A program made the translations under genes and the position numbers. From positions 41,871 to 105,870 of the forward strand of contig NZ_FUYB01000015.1 of the NCBI RefSeq assembly GCF_900167255.1: a stretch of 64,000 nt of DNA, in the 5' to 3' direction. Numbering within the stretch: position 1 is the first letter of the stretch; each line of letters begins with the position of its first letter. Under the pieces are notes generated by a model. It did no database searches. It saw only the letters and a list, made by a program, of their open reading frames with translations, and was not told the origin of the DNA. This DNA comes from Thiothrix eikelboomii. Its GTDB lineage: Bacteria; Pseudomonadota; Gammaproteobacteria; Thiotrichales; Thiotrichaceae. Positions 33,961 to 43,619 of this stretch are shown here, in pieces.

Positions 33961-34832
33961 AACTGTTCGCGGATGAGGCTTGGCGTACCACTTGGCTTTA
34001 TTTCAAAGAAAGTAAAGGTGGTCTATGGGGCTTAAGCTTTTTAGGCATTGTACTTTTTTGCGTCGTGTTTGCTGATCTGATTGCGCCCTTTGATCCGAGT
34101 CTACAAAACCGGAGTGCGTTATTGTTGCCCCCCATTTGGACGGAGGCAGGTCATTGGCCGTATATTTTAGGCACTGATGCGGTAGGGCGCGATCTGTTAT
34201 CGCGGCTAATTTATGGTGCACGTTATTCGATGTTTATTGGTTTTGTGGTGGTGTCTTTAGCTGTGATTATTGGCACTTTGCTTGGCTTATTAGCAGGCTA
34301 CTATTCAGGCTGGCTAGACACCTTGATTATGCGTTTGATGGACGTGATTTTAGCCTTCCCAAGTTTATTATTGGCCTTAGGTTTGGTGGCGGTTTTAGGG
34401 CCGGGTTTATTGAATGCGATGTATGCCATTGCTTTGGTGATGTTGCCGCATTTTGTCCGCCTGACCCGTGCTAATGTCTTGAGTGAGAAAAATCGTGATT
34501 ATGTGATAGCCAGTCGGATTGTCGGTGCGAGTAATAGACGTTTGATGTTCAACACCATTCTGCCAAATTGCATGGCACCCTTAATTGTGCAAGCAACTTT
34601 ATCCTTTTCAAATGCAATTTTGGATGCGGCCGCGTTAGGCTTTTTAGGGATGGGCGCACAGCCACCCTTGCCAGAATGGGGAGCGATGCTCGCTGAAGCC
34701 CGTGAATTTATCAGTCGTGCTTGGTGGGTAGTGACTTTTCCGGGTTTAGCGATTTTACTCACCGTGCTTTCGATTAATTTAGTCGGTGATGCTTTACGTG
34801 ATGCACTCGACCCAAGGATGCGCCGCTCATGA
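33957..34832 (+). CDS. dppC: Peptide ABC transporter permease DppC
   Basis: A 291-residue permease. It has the N-terminal OppC-type segment, LGTDAVGRDLLSRLIYGAR (the conserved opening of the transmembrane domain), five further helices, and the EAA loop RDYVIASRIVGASNRRLMF. It pairs with DppB and overlaps both neighbours by 4 bp. Confidence 0.93.
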   Translation: MKLFADEAWRTTWLYFKESKGGLWGLSFLGIVLFCVVFADLIAPFDPSLQNRSALLLPPIWTEAGHWPYILGTDAVGRDLLSRLIYGARYSMFIGFVVVSLAVIIGTLLGLLAGYYSGWLDTLIMRLMDVILAFPSLLLALGLVAVLGPGLLNAMYAIALVMLPHFVRLTRANVLSEKNRDYVIASRIVGASNRRLMFNTILPNCMAPLIVQATLSFSNAILDAAALGFLGMGAQPPLPEWGAMLAEAREFISRAWWVVTFPGLAILLTVLSINLVGDALRDALDPRMRRS

Positions 34833-35821
34833 GTCTATTAACCGTGCGCAATTTATCCGTTGCTTTCCCCACACAGAATGGCTGGTTTCAAGCAGTAGAG
34901 GGGATTTATTTAGAGGTGAAAGCAGGCGAAGTAGTAGCGATTGTCGGTGAATCAGGTTCGGGTAAATCGGTCGCGATGCTCGCAGTCATGAACTTGCTCC
35001 CACCGACTGCCCGCATTAGCTGTGATGAATTAAAGCTTGATGGGCAAGATGTATTAACGATGCCACCCAAACAGCGCCGTCAGCTTAATGGTGGCACAGT
35101 GGCTATGATCTTCCAAGAACCCATGAGTAGCCTAAATCCCTGCTTTACCATCGGCTATCAAATTGATGAAACCCTCCGTATTCATTTGGGTGGCTCGAAA
35201 AAAGAACGTATTGAACGCAGCTTACATCTACTGGACCTAGTGGGTATTCCTGATCCAAAACGCCGTTATCAAGCCTATCCGCATCAAATGTCAGGTGGGA
35301 TGAGCCAACGTGCGATGATTGCAATGGCCCTGGCCGCGAATCCTAAATTGCTGATTGCCGACGAGCCGACCACGGCACTCGATGTGACTGTACAGGCACA
35401 AATCTTGGAGTTGTTGTTAAAGTTGCAACAAACCCAAGGGATGGGCTTGATTTTGATTACCCACGACATGGGGGTGGTCGCAGAAACGGCTCAACAAGTG
35501 GTTGTGCAATACGCAGGGCAGCAAGTGGAAAAGCAGCAAGTGGCAGGATTATTTAAAACCCCACATCATCCTTATACGGCAGCCCTGTTGGATGCCTTGC
35601 CAGAGCGTGCACCCGCAGGTGACTTCCTGCCCACGATCCCGGGCATCGTGCCGGGGCAAAAAGATCGCCCAATCGGTTGCTTATTCTCGCCACGCTGCCA
35701 GCACGCTCAAGCGCTCTGTCATGAACAACAACCTTTATTGCAAGCCCTACCAAGCAGGCAGGCCGCTTGGTTGCGTTGCCATTATCCGTTAAATCTAACA
35801 ACGGAGGCCGTCGATGGCTGA
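34829..35821 (+). CDS. dppD: Peptide ABC transporter ATPase DppD
   Basis: A 330-residue ATPase with Walker [10 protein letters not shown]-loop [10 protein letters not shown], signature MSGGMSQR, Walker [13 protein letters not shown] and switch His in LITHDMG. The C-terminal oligopeptide-transporter domain ([16 protein letters not shown]) contains the Cys cluster typical of DppD/OppD. It forms a heterodimer with DppF. Confidence 0.93.
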   Translation: MSLLTVRNLSVAFPTQNGWFQAVEGIYLEVKAGEVVAIVGESGSGKSVAMLAVMNLLPPTARISCDELKLDGQDVLTMPPKQRRQLNGGTVAMIFQEPMSSLNPCFTIGYQIDETLRIHLGGSKKERIERSLHLLDLVGIPDPKRRYQAYPHQMSGGMSQRAMIAMALAANPKLLIADEPTTALDVTVQAQILELLLKLQQTQGMGLILITHDMGVVAETAQQVVVQYAGQQVEKQQVAGLFKTPHHPYTAALLDALPERAPAGDFLPTIPGIVPGQKDRPIGCLFSPRCQHAQALCHEQQPLLQALPSRQAAWLRCHYPLNLTTEAVDG

Positions 35822-36836
35822 AGTCTTACGCGCGGTTAATTTGCAGCAAGTGTATGCAGCACGCCAAGGCCTATTTCAAAAGTCGCTGAGCGTACACGCC
35901 CTCAATGGGGTGAGTTTTAGCTTAAATGCGGGTGAAACCTTAGCCGTTGTCGGTGAATCAGGTTGTGGCAAATCAACCTTAGCCCGCGCACTGACCTTGA
36001 TTGAAACACCCTCGGCGGGTGAGTTGTGGTTAGCGGGTGAACTAGTTGATACTCAGAAAAAGCCTGAGGCTGCCTTGCGCCAACGCATTCAAATGGTTTT
36101 TCAGAATCCTTATGGCTCACTCAATCCACGCAAAACCATTCAACAGATGCTGGAAGAACCCTTGCTGCTCAATACCCAACTTTCCCGTGAGCAACGGCGT
36201 CAAGCGGTCAGCACAATGATGGAACGAGTGGGTTTGCGCCCTGAATTTGCTGAGCGCTATCCACACATGTTTTCTGGCGGTCAGCGTCAACGAATTGCGA
36301 TTGCACGAGCGTTAATGCTCAAACCCCAAGTCGTGGTACTGGATGAACCCGTATCGGCGCTCGATTTATCAGTACGCGCCCAAATTCTGAATTTGCTCAC
36401 CGAATTGCAGCAGGATTTAGGTTTAGCTTATGTGTTTATTTCACACGATTTATCCGTCGTGCAGCGGATTGCCGATGCAGTGATGGTGATGTATTTTGGG
36501 CGAGCAGTGGAGTATGCCGATGCGAAAACCATTTTTAGCCACCCGCAACACCCTTATACTCAAGCTTTGTTTTCTGCGACCCCAGTGGCTGAGGTAGGCG
36601 AAAAACGCGAACGGATTCATCTACAAGGCGAACCCCCTTCACCCTTGCACCCACCACCGGGCTGCCCATTTGGGCCACGTTGTGCCTATGTGCAGGCGAT
36701 CTGCCGCCAACAGCTACCCCATTTGCGAACTTTAAATCAAGCGTGGGTCGCTTGTGTACGCGCTGAAGCGATTAATGCCTCTAGCCTCCCAAATACTTCA
36801 GCCAAATCGCTGTTACATAGTCACGCTCCTCCATAA
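35814..36836 (+). CDS. dppF: Peptide ABC transporter ATPase DppF
   Basis: A 340-residue ATPase: Walker A GESGCGKST, FQNPYGSLNPRKT, signature FSGGQRQRIAIARAL, Walker B VVLDEPVSALD, switch His in FISHDLS. The C-terminal Cys cluster is GCPFGPRCAYVQAIC. The gene overlaps dppD by 8 bp. Its last 56 bp overlap the 3' end of glnE on the other strand, so the final residues may be a recent extension. Confidence 0.93.
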   Translation: MAEVLRAVNLQQVYAARQGLFQKSLSVHALNGVSFSLNAGETLAVVGESGCGKSTLARALTLIETPSAGELWLAGELVDTQKKPEAALRQRIQMVFQNPYGSLNPRKTIQQMLEEPLLLNTQLSREQRRQAVSTMMERVGLRPEFAERYPHMFSGGQRQRIAIARALMLKPQVVVLDEPVSALDLSVRAQILNLLTELQQDLGLAYVFISHDLSVVQRIADAVMVMYFGRAVEYADAKTIFSHPQHPYTQALFSATPVAEVGEKRERIHLQGEPPSPLHPPPGCPFGPRCAYVQAICRQQLPHLRTLNQAWVACVRAEAINASSLPNTSAKSLLHSHAPP

Positions 36837-39579
36837 ATGCCTCCGCACTGACTGTGGCTGCTTGTTCCTGTAAGGCTAATTGATGCGTGTGATTACGCAG
36901 GCTGCGATAAATATCCTGTAACTGACCTACCTCCGCCGCTGTCAAAATGCAAGCCTGTCGCAGCGAGTCTAATTGACGAATATTATCACTCCATTCGACT
37001 AAAGCAGGCTGCTGATGAGCATGTGCTAGAATCAAATATTGCACAATAAACTCAATATCGGTAATCCCACCCGGATCTTTTTTCAGATTAAACACTTGGG
37101 GATCTTTACTACCGAGGGACTCCCACATTTTTTGACGCATATTCACCACTTCTTGCCGCAACTGCTCAGGATCACGCGGTTGGCAGAGAATTTCATGGCG
37201 AATGGCCTCAAATTGCGCCCGCAATTCAGGGCTACCCGTAATCATGCGTGCTCGTAATAAGGCTTGATGCTCCCAAATCCATGCTTTATCTAATTGATAT
37301 TGGCGAAAAGCCTCAGCACTTGAAACTAATAAGCCGGAAGCGCCACTCGGACGCAGACGAGTATCTGTTTCATATAAGCGGCCATCATGCGTGAAGGTCG
37401 ACAGTGCATTGATAATCTTCTGGGCTAACCGTGCAAAAAATACTGGGTTTTCCAAGGGCTTATTGCCATCTGTCATTTGCTGCTCACCACAGCTATCATG
37501 CAAAAAAACAATATCTAAATCTGAACCATAGCCCAACTCAATCCCACCTAATTTGCCATACCCGACAATAGCAATACTGGCAGCCTTTTTCTCACCATTC
37601 AGGACATAGTGCGGCAGACCCGATTTAGTCGTTATACTCTGCCAGACATGAGCCGTGGTTTCTTCCAAGATCGCCTCTGCAATCCAAGTCAACTGATCAG
37701 AGACCACCATTAACGGCAAAATGCCGGTAATATCTGCTGCTGCCACCCGCAAAACTTGGGCTTGCTTAAACTGCCGCAAGCGCTCCATCACTAAGCCTGT
37801 ATCGTCTGGATCGACACTACCTAAAGCTTGCTTGAGTGCTGCGCCTAACTCTTGGCGATTTAAGGGGCGATATAATTGGCGAGTGTCCAAGAGCGCATCG
37901 AGCAAAATAGGATGTTGCGTAAGCTGAACAGTAATCCAGACACTGGCATGGACGAGTTTGACGAATTGCTCCAAAGCCCCCGGATGATCCACGAGCATCA
38001 CGATATAACCCGAGCGCCGTGCAATCGCTTGGATCACTTGCAAACTACGGGTTAAGGCTTGAGCAGGATGGGTTTGAGTCGCACACACTGCTAATAGCTC
38101 AGGCATTAACCGATCTAAACGGGTACGCCCTAACTCAGTTAAGGATTTGTACAAACGGCTTTCACGCAACGCTTTAATTTGCTGCCAGCATTCCATTTCT
38201 GGCTTTAAGCCCCAAGAAAGCAAAGTGTTCGTGGCGTGATCATCATCCATTTGACCTTGCCACACTTGAATCAGCTCTTGATTGGGATCAAGCTCAGTGG
38301 CTTCGTCCTCACCCTCAACGGCAAAAATACGTTTAAAAATCAAGCTAACTTGCTCACGATGGGCATCGAGGGTTTGCATAAAGCTAGCCCAATCCGCCAA
38401 GCCTAAGGAAGCCGCCATCAGTTGCTGCTGCTCCGAGTCAGTAGGTAAAGCATGCGCCTGCTCATCTTTCCACATTTGTACGCGGTTTTCCGCACGACGT
38501 AAAAAGTGATAGGCCACTCGTAAGTGATTAGCATCTTGCGGGCTTAATAGTTGAGTTTGCTCTAAAATAGTCAGCGTTTTTAAGAGATTGCGCTCTTGCA
38601 AACGAGGTTCACGCCCACCGCGCATTAGCTGGAAGACTTGTGCAGTAAACTCAATTTCACGAATCCCGCCTTTGCCTAACTTTACATCTTGCTGTTTACC
38701 TTTGCGCAAAGCTTCACGGTTGATCATGGCCTTCATTTCGCGTAACTGCTCAACCGCCCCATAATCTAAATAACGGCGATACACAAACGGGCGTAACCGC
38801 TCCATCAGCTCTTGTCCGTCTTGTACCTCACCTGCCATCACCCGTGCTTTGACCATCGCATAGCGCTCCCACTCGCGCCCATGCGTTTGGTAATAATGCT
38901 CCATCGCATCAAAGGACAAGGCTAAAGCGCCGACCTCACCAAAAGGGCGCAGACGCATATCGACTCGATATGCAAAGCCGTCAGCAGTGGCTTGACCTAA
39001 GGTATTAATCAGCTTTTGCCCGACACGGGTGAAGAAAGTTTGATTGTCTAAACTACGCCGACCATCCGTTTCGCCTGCCTCAGGGAAAGCAAAAATCAAA
39101 TCAATATCTGAAGAAAAGTTTAACTCACGCCCACCCAGTTTGCCCATGCCTAAGACCAACATGCTTTGAGGTTTACCTGTACGGCTGAGCGGCTGACCCT
39201 GTTTAGCCACTAATTGTTTTTGCCACCACGCCAACACACTGCCGACTAAAGCATCTGCTAAATCTGAAGTGGTTTGCAAGGTTTCCACTAACTCCGCAGC
39301 CCCAGTTAAATCCCGCCACGCGATCCTCACTGTTTCTCGATGTCGAATTTGTCTTACCGCCCGCATTAAACTAGGTTCATCACTAATAGCGGCTATTTCC
39401 AGCGCTATCTTCTGCACCAACTCACCGTCTTGATAAGCCGCATTGGCTAGCAAAGCCTCAACCCATTGCGGATAGCGCATGAGTTGCTCTTGTAAATAAG
39501 GGCTGGCGTTTAAAGCTAATTCAGCGCTTGAGCTTAAATCAGCAGGGAAACTAGCTAACAGTGCAGGCGCAATCGGCAT
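36781..39579 (-). CDS. glnE: Bifunctional glutamine synthetase adenylyltransferase/deadenylase GlnE
   Basis: About 932 residues with two nucleotidyltransferase domains. The N-terminal deadenylase has GMGKLGGRELNFSSDIDLIF near residue 155; the C-terminal adenylylase has GYGKLGGIELGYGSDLDIVF. The KGGIREIEF and DPGGITDIEF blocks follow each. The enzyme adds or removes AMP on glutamine synthetase according to PII state. The start at 39579 is chosen because AAGGAG lies at a good distance and the reading begins MPIAPALLASFP; an upstream ATG at 39630 is open but lacks this. It is convergent with dppF. Confidence 0.94.
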   Translation of the reverse strand: MPIAPALLASFPADLSSSAELALNASPYLQEQLMRYPQWVEALLANAAYQDGELVQKIALEIAAISDEPSLMRAVRQIRHRETVRIAWRDLTGAAELVETLQTTSDLADALVGSVLAWWQKQLVAKQGQPLSRTGKPQSMLVLGMGKLGGRELNFSSDIDLIFAFPEAGETDGRRSLDNQTFFTRVGQKLINTLGQATADGFAYRVDMRLRPFGEVGALALSFDAMEHYYQTHGREWERYAMVKARVMAGEVQDGQELMERLRPFVYRRYLDYGAVEQLREMKAMINREALRKGKQQDVKLGKGGIREIEFTAQVFQLMRGGREPRLQERNLLKTLTILEQTQLLSPQDANHLRVAYHFLRRAENRVQMWKDEQAHALPTDSEQQQLMAASLGLADWASFMQTLDAHREQVSLIFKRIFAVEGEDEATELDPNQELIQVWQGQMDDDHATNTLLSWGLKPEMECWQQIKALRESRLYKSLTELGRTRLDRLMPELLAVCATQTHPAQALTRSLQVIQAIARRSGYIVMLVDHPGALEQFVKLVHASVWITVQLTQHPILLDALLDTRQLYRPLNRQELGAALKQALGSVDPDDTGLVMERLRQFKQAQVLRVAAADITGILPLMVVSDQLTWIAEAILEETTAHVWQSITTKSGLPHYVLNGEKKAASIAIVGYGKLGGIELGYGSDLDIVFLHDSCGEQQMTDGNKPLENPVFFARLAQKIINALSTFTHDGRLYETDTRLRPSGASGLLVSSAEAFRQYQLDKAWIWEHQALLRARMITGSPELRAQFEAIRHEILCQPRDPEQLRQEVVNMRQKMWESLGSKDPQVFNLKKDPGGITDIEFIVQYLILAHAHQQPALVEWSDNIRQLDSLRQACILTAAEVGQLQDIYRSLRNHTHQLALQEQAATVSAEAFMEERDYVTAIWLKYLGG

Positions 39580-39660
39580 GAGCTTATTCTCCTTGTTTTG
39601 AATAGCGGTTAGGGTTAATTGTATTCTCATTAACCGCCCACAGAGAGTATCTTTGAAGTT

Positions 39661-39963
39661 CTAAATGGTAAACCCTATGTGCTTGCCTGTAGGTAATTCA
39701 ATATCAAGACGTAGCTTCCCCCCCATTGTTTCAACATAACGCTTGATGGTGGACAATTTCAAGTCATTACCACGGTGCTCGAGAGCTGATAATGAAGGCT
39801 GTGTAATCCCCAACTGCTGAGCTAATTGTTTTTGTGAAATTTCTAGCTCTTCACGGATTTTATACAAATGCTGTTCAAGCAATAGCTCTGCTGTCAGTTC
39901 TTGAATCCGTGCTTGGCTTTCAGTAGAACGCCGATCTAGGAGTTGTTGTAGTGTTTTAGGCAT
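39661..39963 (-). CDS. higA: HigA-type antitoxin (XRE helix-turn-helix)
   Basis: A 100-residue antitoxin with one XRE helix-turn-helix (QKQLAQQLGITQPSLSALE, about residues 44-62) and a short C-terminal strand. It overlaps the toxin stop by 8 bp; the toxin-first order is typical of HigBA. It neutralises HigB and probably represses the operon through the palindrome just upstream of higB. Confidence 0.88.
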   Translation of the reverse strand: MPKTLQQLLDRRSTESQARIQELTAELLLEQHLYKIREELEISQKQLAQQLGITQPSLSALEHRGNDLKLSTIKRYVETMGGKLRLDIELPTGKHIGFTI

Positions 39964-40330
39964 GGTTTGAATCTCCTAATGATTGAATATAACGCTCATA
40001 CTGCTCATCAGCGATGGGGATCATCGTTTTATAAAACTGCTTTTCTTTCCCACCTTTATTACCAATACAAAGCACAATGGCTTGACGAAGTGGGTCAAAA
40101 GCAAAGAACGCCCGAATTGGCTTACCTTTGTGCTGGATACGCAGTTCCTTCATATGGGAAAACTTAGAAGCATTAATCGTATCAACGAGTGGTCTACCTA
40201 AATTCGGTCCTATTTTTTGGAGTACAAGGAGCGCTGCTAAGACTTTTTCCTGTGTAGCATTATCCTGTTGATCTAACCACTCGTTGAATAGTTCAGTAGT
40301 GATAACTGTCCAGCTCACAAAGCCCTCCAC
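39956..40330 (-). CDS. higB: HigB-type toxin (RelE/ParE superfamily)
   Basis: A 124-residue RelE-fold toxin. The family core LRIQHKGKPIRAFFAFDPLRQAIVL and GNKGGKEKQFYKTMIPIADEQY is visible, the latter holding the basic residues that contact mRNA. These toxins cut mRNA on the ribosome. The gene is first of the pair, and its start lies directly behind a perfect palindrome (40332-40353). Confidence 0.88.
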   Translation of the reverse strand: MEGFVSWTVITTELFNEWLDQQDNATQEKVLAALLVLQKIGPNLGRPLVDTINASKFSHMKELRIQHKGKPIRAFFAFDPLRQAIVLCIGNKGGKEKQFYKTMIPIADEQYERYIQSLGDSNHA

Positions 40331-40331
40331 A

Positions 40332-40353
40332 AATATAGATTATAGTCTATATT
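40332..40353. promoter_or_regulatory. Operator palindrome of higBA
   Basis: Arms AATATAGA and TCTATATT are exact inverse repeats with a six-base centre (TTATAG), ending 1 bp before the higB start codon. The position and AT-rich core suggest the HigA binding site overlapping the promoter. Confidence 0.6.
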
Positions 40354-40458
40354 ACAAAAGCATTGACTAGTCTACAAGTTATTCGGGGTAATCGTTTTTA
40401 CAAATCCTTTACTTTTTCCGCAGACATTGGCGAGACTGCTTGCAATTGGCACAATGGC

Positions 40459-41616
40459 ATGATGCAAATTCAAATCCTTTCAAATTTAGATCAAGTTGCC
40501 TGCAGCGCGTGGAATGCCCTCGTGCAGGATAATAACCCTTTTGTGCGCCATGAGTTTTTAGCCGCACTGGAGCATCATGGCTGTGTCGGGAAAAACTTTG
40601 GCTGGTTGCCTCGCCATATTACTGTTTATGATGGAACTGAATTGATTGGCGCGATGCCTTTTTATGAAAAATACAATTCCTACGGCGAATTTGTATTTGA
40701 TCATGCTTGGGCAGAAGCTTATAAGCGCCATCACCTAGATTATTATCCTAAACTCGTCTCTGCCATTCCTTATACGCCTGCGAGTGGGCAGCGCTTGTTA
40801 GCCAAACTAGGGCGTGAAACTGAGGTTTATGCCCTTCTTTTAGCCAGTGCTTTGCAGCTTGCCGAAACCTTGCAAGCCAGTAGTGTGCATTGGCTATTTC
40901 CTTTAAGTACCGAACAGGAGTGGCTGAACCAACAGCAGTTAATCACTCGTCACGACTGTCAATTTCATTGGCGAAATTTTGGCTATAGCCAGTTTGATGA
41001 TTTTCTGGAAACTTTGAGTTCAAAAAAGCGTAAAAACATCAAACAAGAGCGGCGCAAAGTTCAAGAGGCAGGCGTGAAATTACGGGTTCTGGATGGGTAT
41101 AGCGCGACGGCTGCTGATTGGGAGCGCTTTGCCTTCTTCTATCAACACACCTTTGAGAGTAAATGGGGTGTCCCCACTTTAAATGCAGGCTTTTTTAAAG
41201 AGGTTGCCGCTCATTTGCCGGAACAAGTTTTGTTAATCATGGCAGACCGAGATCAAGAGTGTATGGCCGGTTCGCTGATGTTTCGAAGTGACACGCGCTT
41301 ATATGGGCGTCACTGGGGTTGTACCGAGTACTTTGACAGCTTGCATTTTGAGGCCTGCTATTATCAAGGTATCGACTATTGTATTCGCCATCGGTTACAA
41401 GTGTTTGAACCCGGTGCACAAGGCGAACATAAAGTAGCACGCGGTTTTATCCCCACGCTGACTCGTTCTAGTCATTGGTTAGCGCATGCTGGCTTCCAAC
41501 AAGCCGTGCGTCAGCACACGATGTATGAACAGCGTTCAGTCGCCGAATATATGCAAACGATTGCTGAACACCTACCGTATCGAGATACATTTCTGGCAGA
41601 ACAACTGAAAGAATGA
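40459..41616 (+). CDS. GNAT/FemAB-like N-acyltransferase (DUF482 family)
   Basis: A protein of about 385 residues with the DUF482 pattern: NPFVRHEFLAALEHHGCVG near the N-terminus, then YGEFVFDHAWAEAYKRHHLDYYPKL, and LSSKKRKNIKQERRKV in the middle. These are FemAB-like acyltransferases sometimes annotated as peptidoglycan-related; the true substrate is not established. The start at 40459 (MMQIQILSN) fits family length. A TTG at 40363 would add 32 residues without family resemblance. Confidence 0.8.
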   Translation: MMQIQILSNLDQVACSAWNALVQDNNPFVRHEFLAALEHHGCVGKNFGWLPRHITVYDGTELIGAMPFYEKYNSYGEFVFDHAWAEAYKRHHLDYYPKLVSAIPYTPASGQRLLAKLGRETEVYALLLASALQLAETLQASSVHWLFPLSTEQEWLNQQQLITRHDCQFHWRNFGYSQFDDFLETLSSKKRKNIKQERRKVQEAGVKLRVLDGYSATAADWERFAFFYQHTFESKWGVPTLNAGFFKEVAAHLPEQVLLIMADRDQECMAGSLMFRSDTRLYGRHWGCTEYFDSLHFEACYYQGIDYCIRHRLQVFEPGAQGEHKVARGFIPTLTRSSHWLAHAGFQQAVRQHTMYEQRSVAEYMQTIAEHLPYRDTFLAEQLKE

Positions 41617-41632
41617 CTGAAGGAATAAAAAA

Positions 41633-41652
41633 AGCCAGAACCTAGTCTGGCT
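41633..41652 (-). terminator. Rho-independent terminator for amiC
   Basis: Arms AGCCAGA and TCTGGCT. On the minus strand the stem is followed by a run of seven T, so it terminates the amiC transcript coming from the right. Confidence 0.65.
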
Positions 41653-41760
41653 AAAAATAGATCCTATGTGTTCAGATATCAGGCACTGAACCAGGATCCT
41701 CAACACACTATTCAAAGGTTTGGTTTAACCGACTTAACTAAACCGTTATGGCTAACGGCC

Positions 41761-43041
41761 TTAACCTAAAGGCTCATCCACTTGCGCATAATCTTCAGTG
41801 TCGGCATCAGCAGCATAACTACTCCGCCGACTGCTAGGGTGATAGGCTTTTTGATAGCTACGCACACCTTTATAAATCGCATCGGCTAATTGCTGCTGAT
41901 AACTAGGATTGCGTAACCGCTGTTCCTCTGCTGCATTACTAATAAAAGCTGTTTCCACTAACATCGACGGAATATCCGGTGCTTTTAACACCACGAAGCT
42001 CGCACTTTCGACCTGTGTCCGTAAGGGATTACTCACAGAAGCAAGCTCGCGCAAGGTATTCTTTGCTAAAGATAAGCTGCGATCCATCGTTGCATTTTGG
42101 CTTAGATCTAAGAGGATAGAAGCAATTTTATTGCTATTTCCAGCTAAGCGTACATTACCTAACCGTAGCTCATAAGAATTTTCGCTATCCGCTAATAAGC
42201 GCGCTGCTTCACTTGAAGCACCATTTTCCGAAAGGATATAGACGGATGAACCATGTAAATTAGCGCGGTTATTCGCATCGGCATGGATAGAAATAAATAA
42301 ATCGGCATTATTTCGGCGGGCAATTTCAATGCGCTCACGCAGGTCAACATAGCGATCATCATTTCGAGTCATGACAGCACGCATGCCCGGGGCGGCATTA
42401 ATTTTAGCTTTTAGCTTTTTAGCCACCGCCAATACAACCTCTTTTTCTTGAGTACCTTGTCTGCCGATAGCACCCGGATCATGTCCTCCATGCCCTGGAT
42501 CAATCGCTACGACAAAGCTCGCCCGCTTAGAGGGTGCAGGTCCTTCATCCTCGACGGCTGGCTCTTGGCTGCTAGCCTTATCAGCCTGACGCCGCCTTGA
42601 GCTAGTCCCACGCGCTTTACTAGACACCGTTAAATTTAGTACGTTATCACTGCCGGATTTTGTCATTTTCGCATCAAGCTCGACAGCGCTGGTCATGTCT
42701 AATACAACCCGCAATTTTCCATCATCACGGACCGCATAACGAATCGCTTCTAGCGGCGGACGGTCATGCCGACCTTGTTTTAAACTGCCGTCTAAATCGG
42801 TTTGATAGAGATCAATAACGACCCGATGCGGATCACTGAGGGTAAAGACTTTGTATTTAACCGGAGAGGTCAGCAGCAAGGAAACCGTCAGAGCATTAGC
42901 GTTGCCTGATAATTTTGCACCCACTAATTTACCTTGAGGCGCGGCCCATAATTGACCGGTCAAGACGCCGCTACTGAGCACACTCGAGGCGACTGCAAGC
43001 TTTAAAAGGAAATTTCGACGTGTCACATCTTGGTTTTGCAT
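41761..43041 (-). CDS. amiC: N-acetylmuramoyl-L-alanine amidase AmiC
   Basis: A 426-residue periplasmic amidase. A twin-arginine signal (TRRNFLLKL, residues 8-16) leads the N-terminus, followed by the AMIN septum-targeting domain (about 38-135), a low-complexity linker and the amidase_3 catalytic domain (about 175-400). Zinc ligands are visible in IDPGHGGHDPGAIG, ISIHAD and the Glu of LVETAFIS. It cleaves the peptide from MurNAc during daughter-cell separation. The Tat signal fits AmiC rather than AmiB. Confidence 0.9.
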   Translation of the reverse strand: MQNQDVTRRNFLLKLAVASSVLSSGVLTGQLWAAPQGKLVGAKLSGNANALTVSLLLTSPVKYKVFTLSDPHRVVIDLYQTDLDGSLKQGRHDRPPLEAIRYAVRDDGKLRVVLDMTSAVELDAKMTKSGSDNVLNLTVSSKARGTSSRRRQADKASSQEPAVEDEGPAPSKRASFVVAIDPGHGGHDPGAIGRQGTQEKEVVLAVAKKLKAKINAAPGMRAVMTRNDDRYVDLRERIEIARRNNADLFISIHADANNRANLHGSSVYILSENGASSEAARLLADSENSYELRLGNVRLAGNSNKIASILLDLSQNATMDRSLSLAKNTLRELASVSNPLRTQVESASFVVLKAPDIPSMLVETAFISNAAEEQRLRNPSYQQQLADAIYKGVRSYQKAYHPSSRRSSYAADADTEDYAQVDEPLG

Positions 43042-43122
43042 AAATTTATAGACCCAGCCAGCTTTCGAATTATCACTGAGGAATAGGCAATCCGCTGCAG
43101 AATAGGCATTACGGTAGCTTAC

Positions 43123-43150
43123 ATACTAACCTACAGCAGACATTTTTCAA
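43123..43150 (-). promoter_or_regulatory. Possible sigma-70 promoter for amiC
   Basis: On the minus strand TTGAAA (43150-43145) and TAGTAT (43128-43123) are spaced by 16 bp, about 80 bp before the amiC start. Judged by eye. Confidence 0.3.
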
Positions 43151-43199
43151 GTATTTTTTTATGAATACTTTATAAGTATATGAAAATATTAAATTAATT

Positions 43200-43619
43200 T
43201 TATTCTAGATAAGCAATTCGCCCTGCTAAATGCAAATTAATTGTTAGCGTTAAATTAGCCTTGGGGATATAAGCCCCGCCCTTATCCGGCCATTCTAAGA
43301 GGCAGAGAGCCTCTTGATCTAAATAATCCCGAATGCCTATGTATTCTAACTCTTCTGGATCAGCTAGCCTATATAAATCAAAATGATAGATGACTCGCTC
43401 AGCCAGCTGATACGGCTCTACTAAGGTGTAAGTAGGACTTTTGACTATCCCTTGATAACCAAGTTCCCTGAGTATGCCGCGAACCACTGTAGTTTTTCCA
43501 GCGCCCAAATCGCCATATAATTTAATGATACCGCCTGCGGGGAATTGTTGAGCTATTTGTGCACCTAAAGCCAAGCTAGCTGCTTCATCGGCTAAATAGA
43601 TTGTTGATCGCCTACTCAT
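43200..43619 (-). CDS. tsaE: tRNA threonylcarbamoyladenosine biosynthesis ATPase TsaE
   Basis: A 139-residue P-loop protein with Walker A GDLGAGKTT, VKSPTYTLVEPY and FDLYRLADPEELEYIG, all typical of TsaE (YjeE). With TsaB and TsaD it makes t6A37 on ANN-reading tRNAs. The start at 43619 gives an ATGA overlap with nnr, the common gene order; the ATG at 43631 is less likely. Confidence 0.93.
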   Translation of the reverse strand: MSRRSTIYLADEAASLALGAQIAQQFPAGGIIKLYGDLGAGKTTVVRGILRELGYQGIVKSPTYTLVEPYQLAERVIYHFDLYRLADPEELEYIGIRDYLDQEALCLLEWPDKGGAYIPKANLTLTINLHLAGRIAYLE

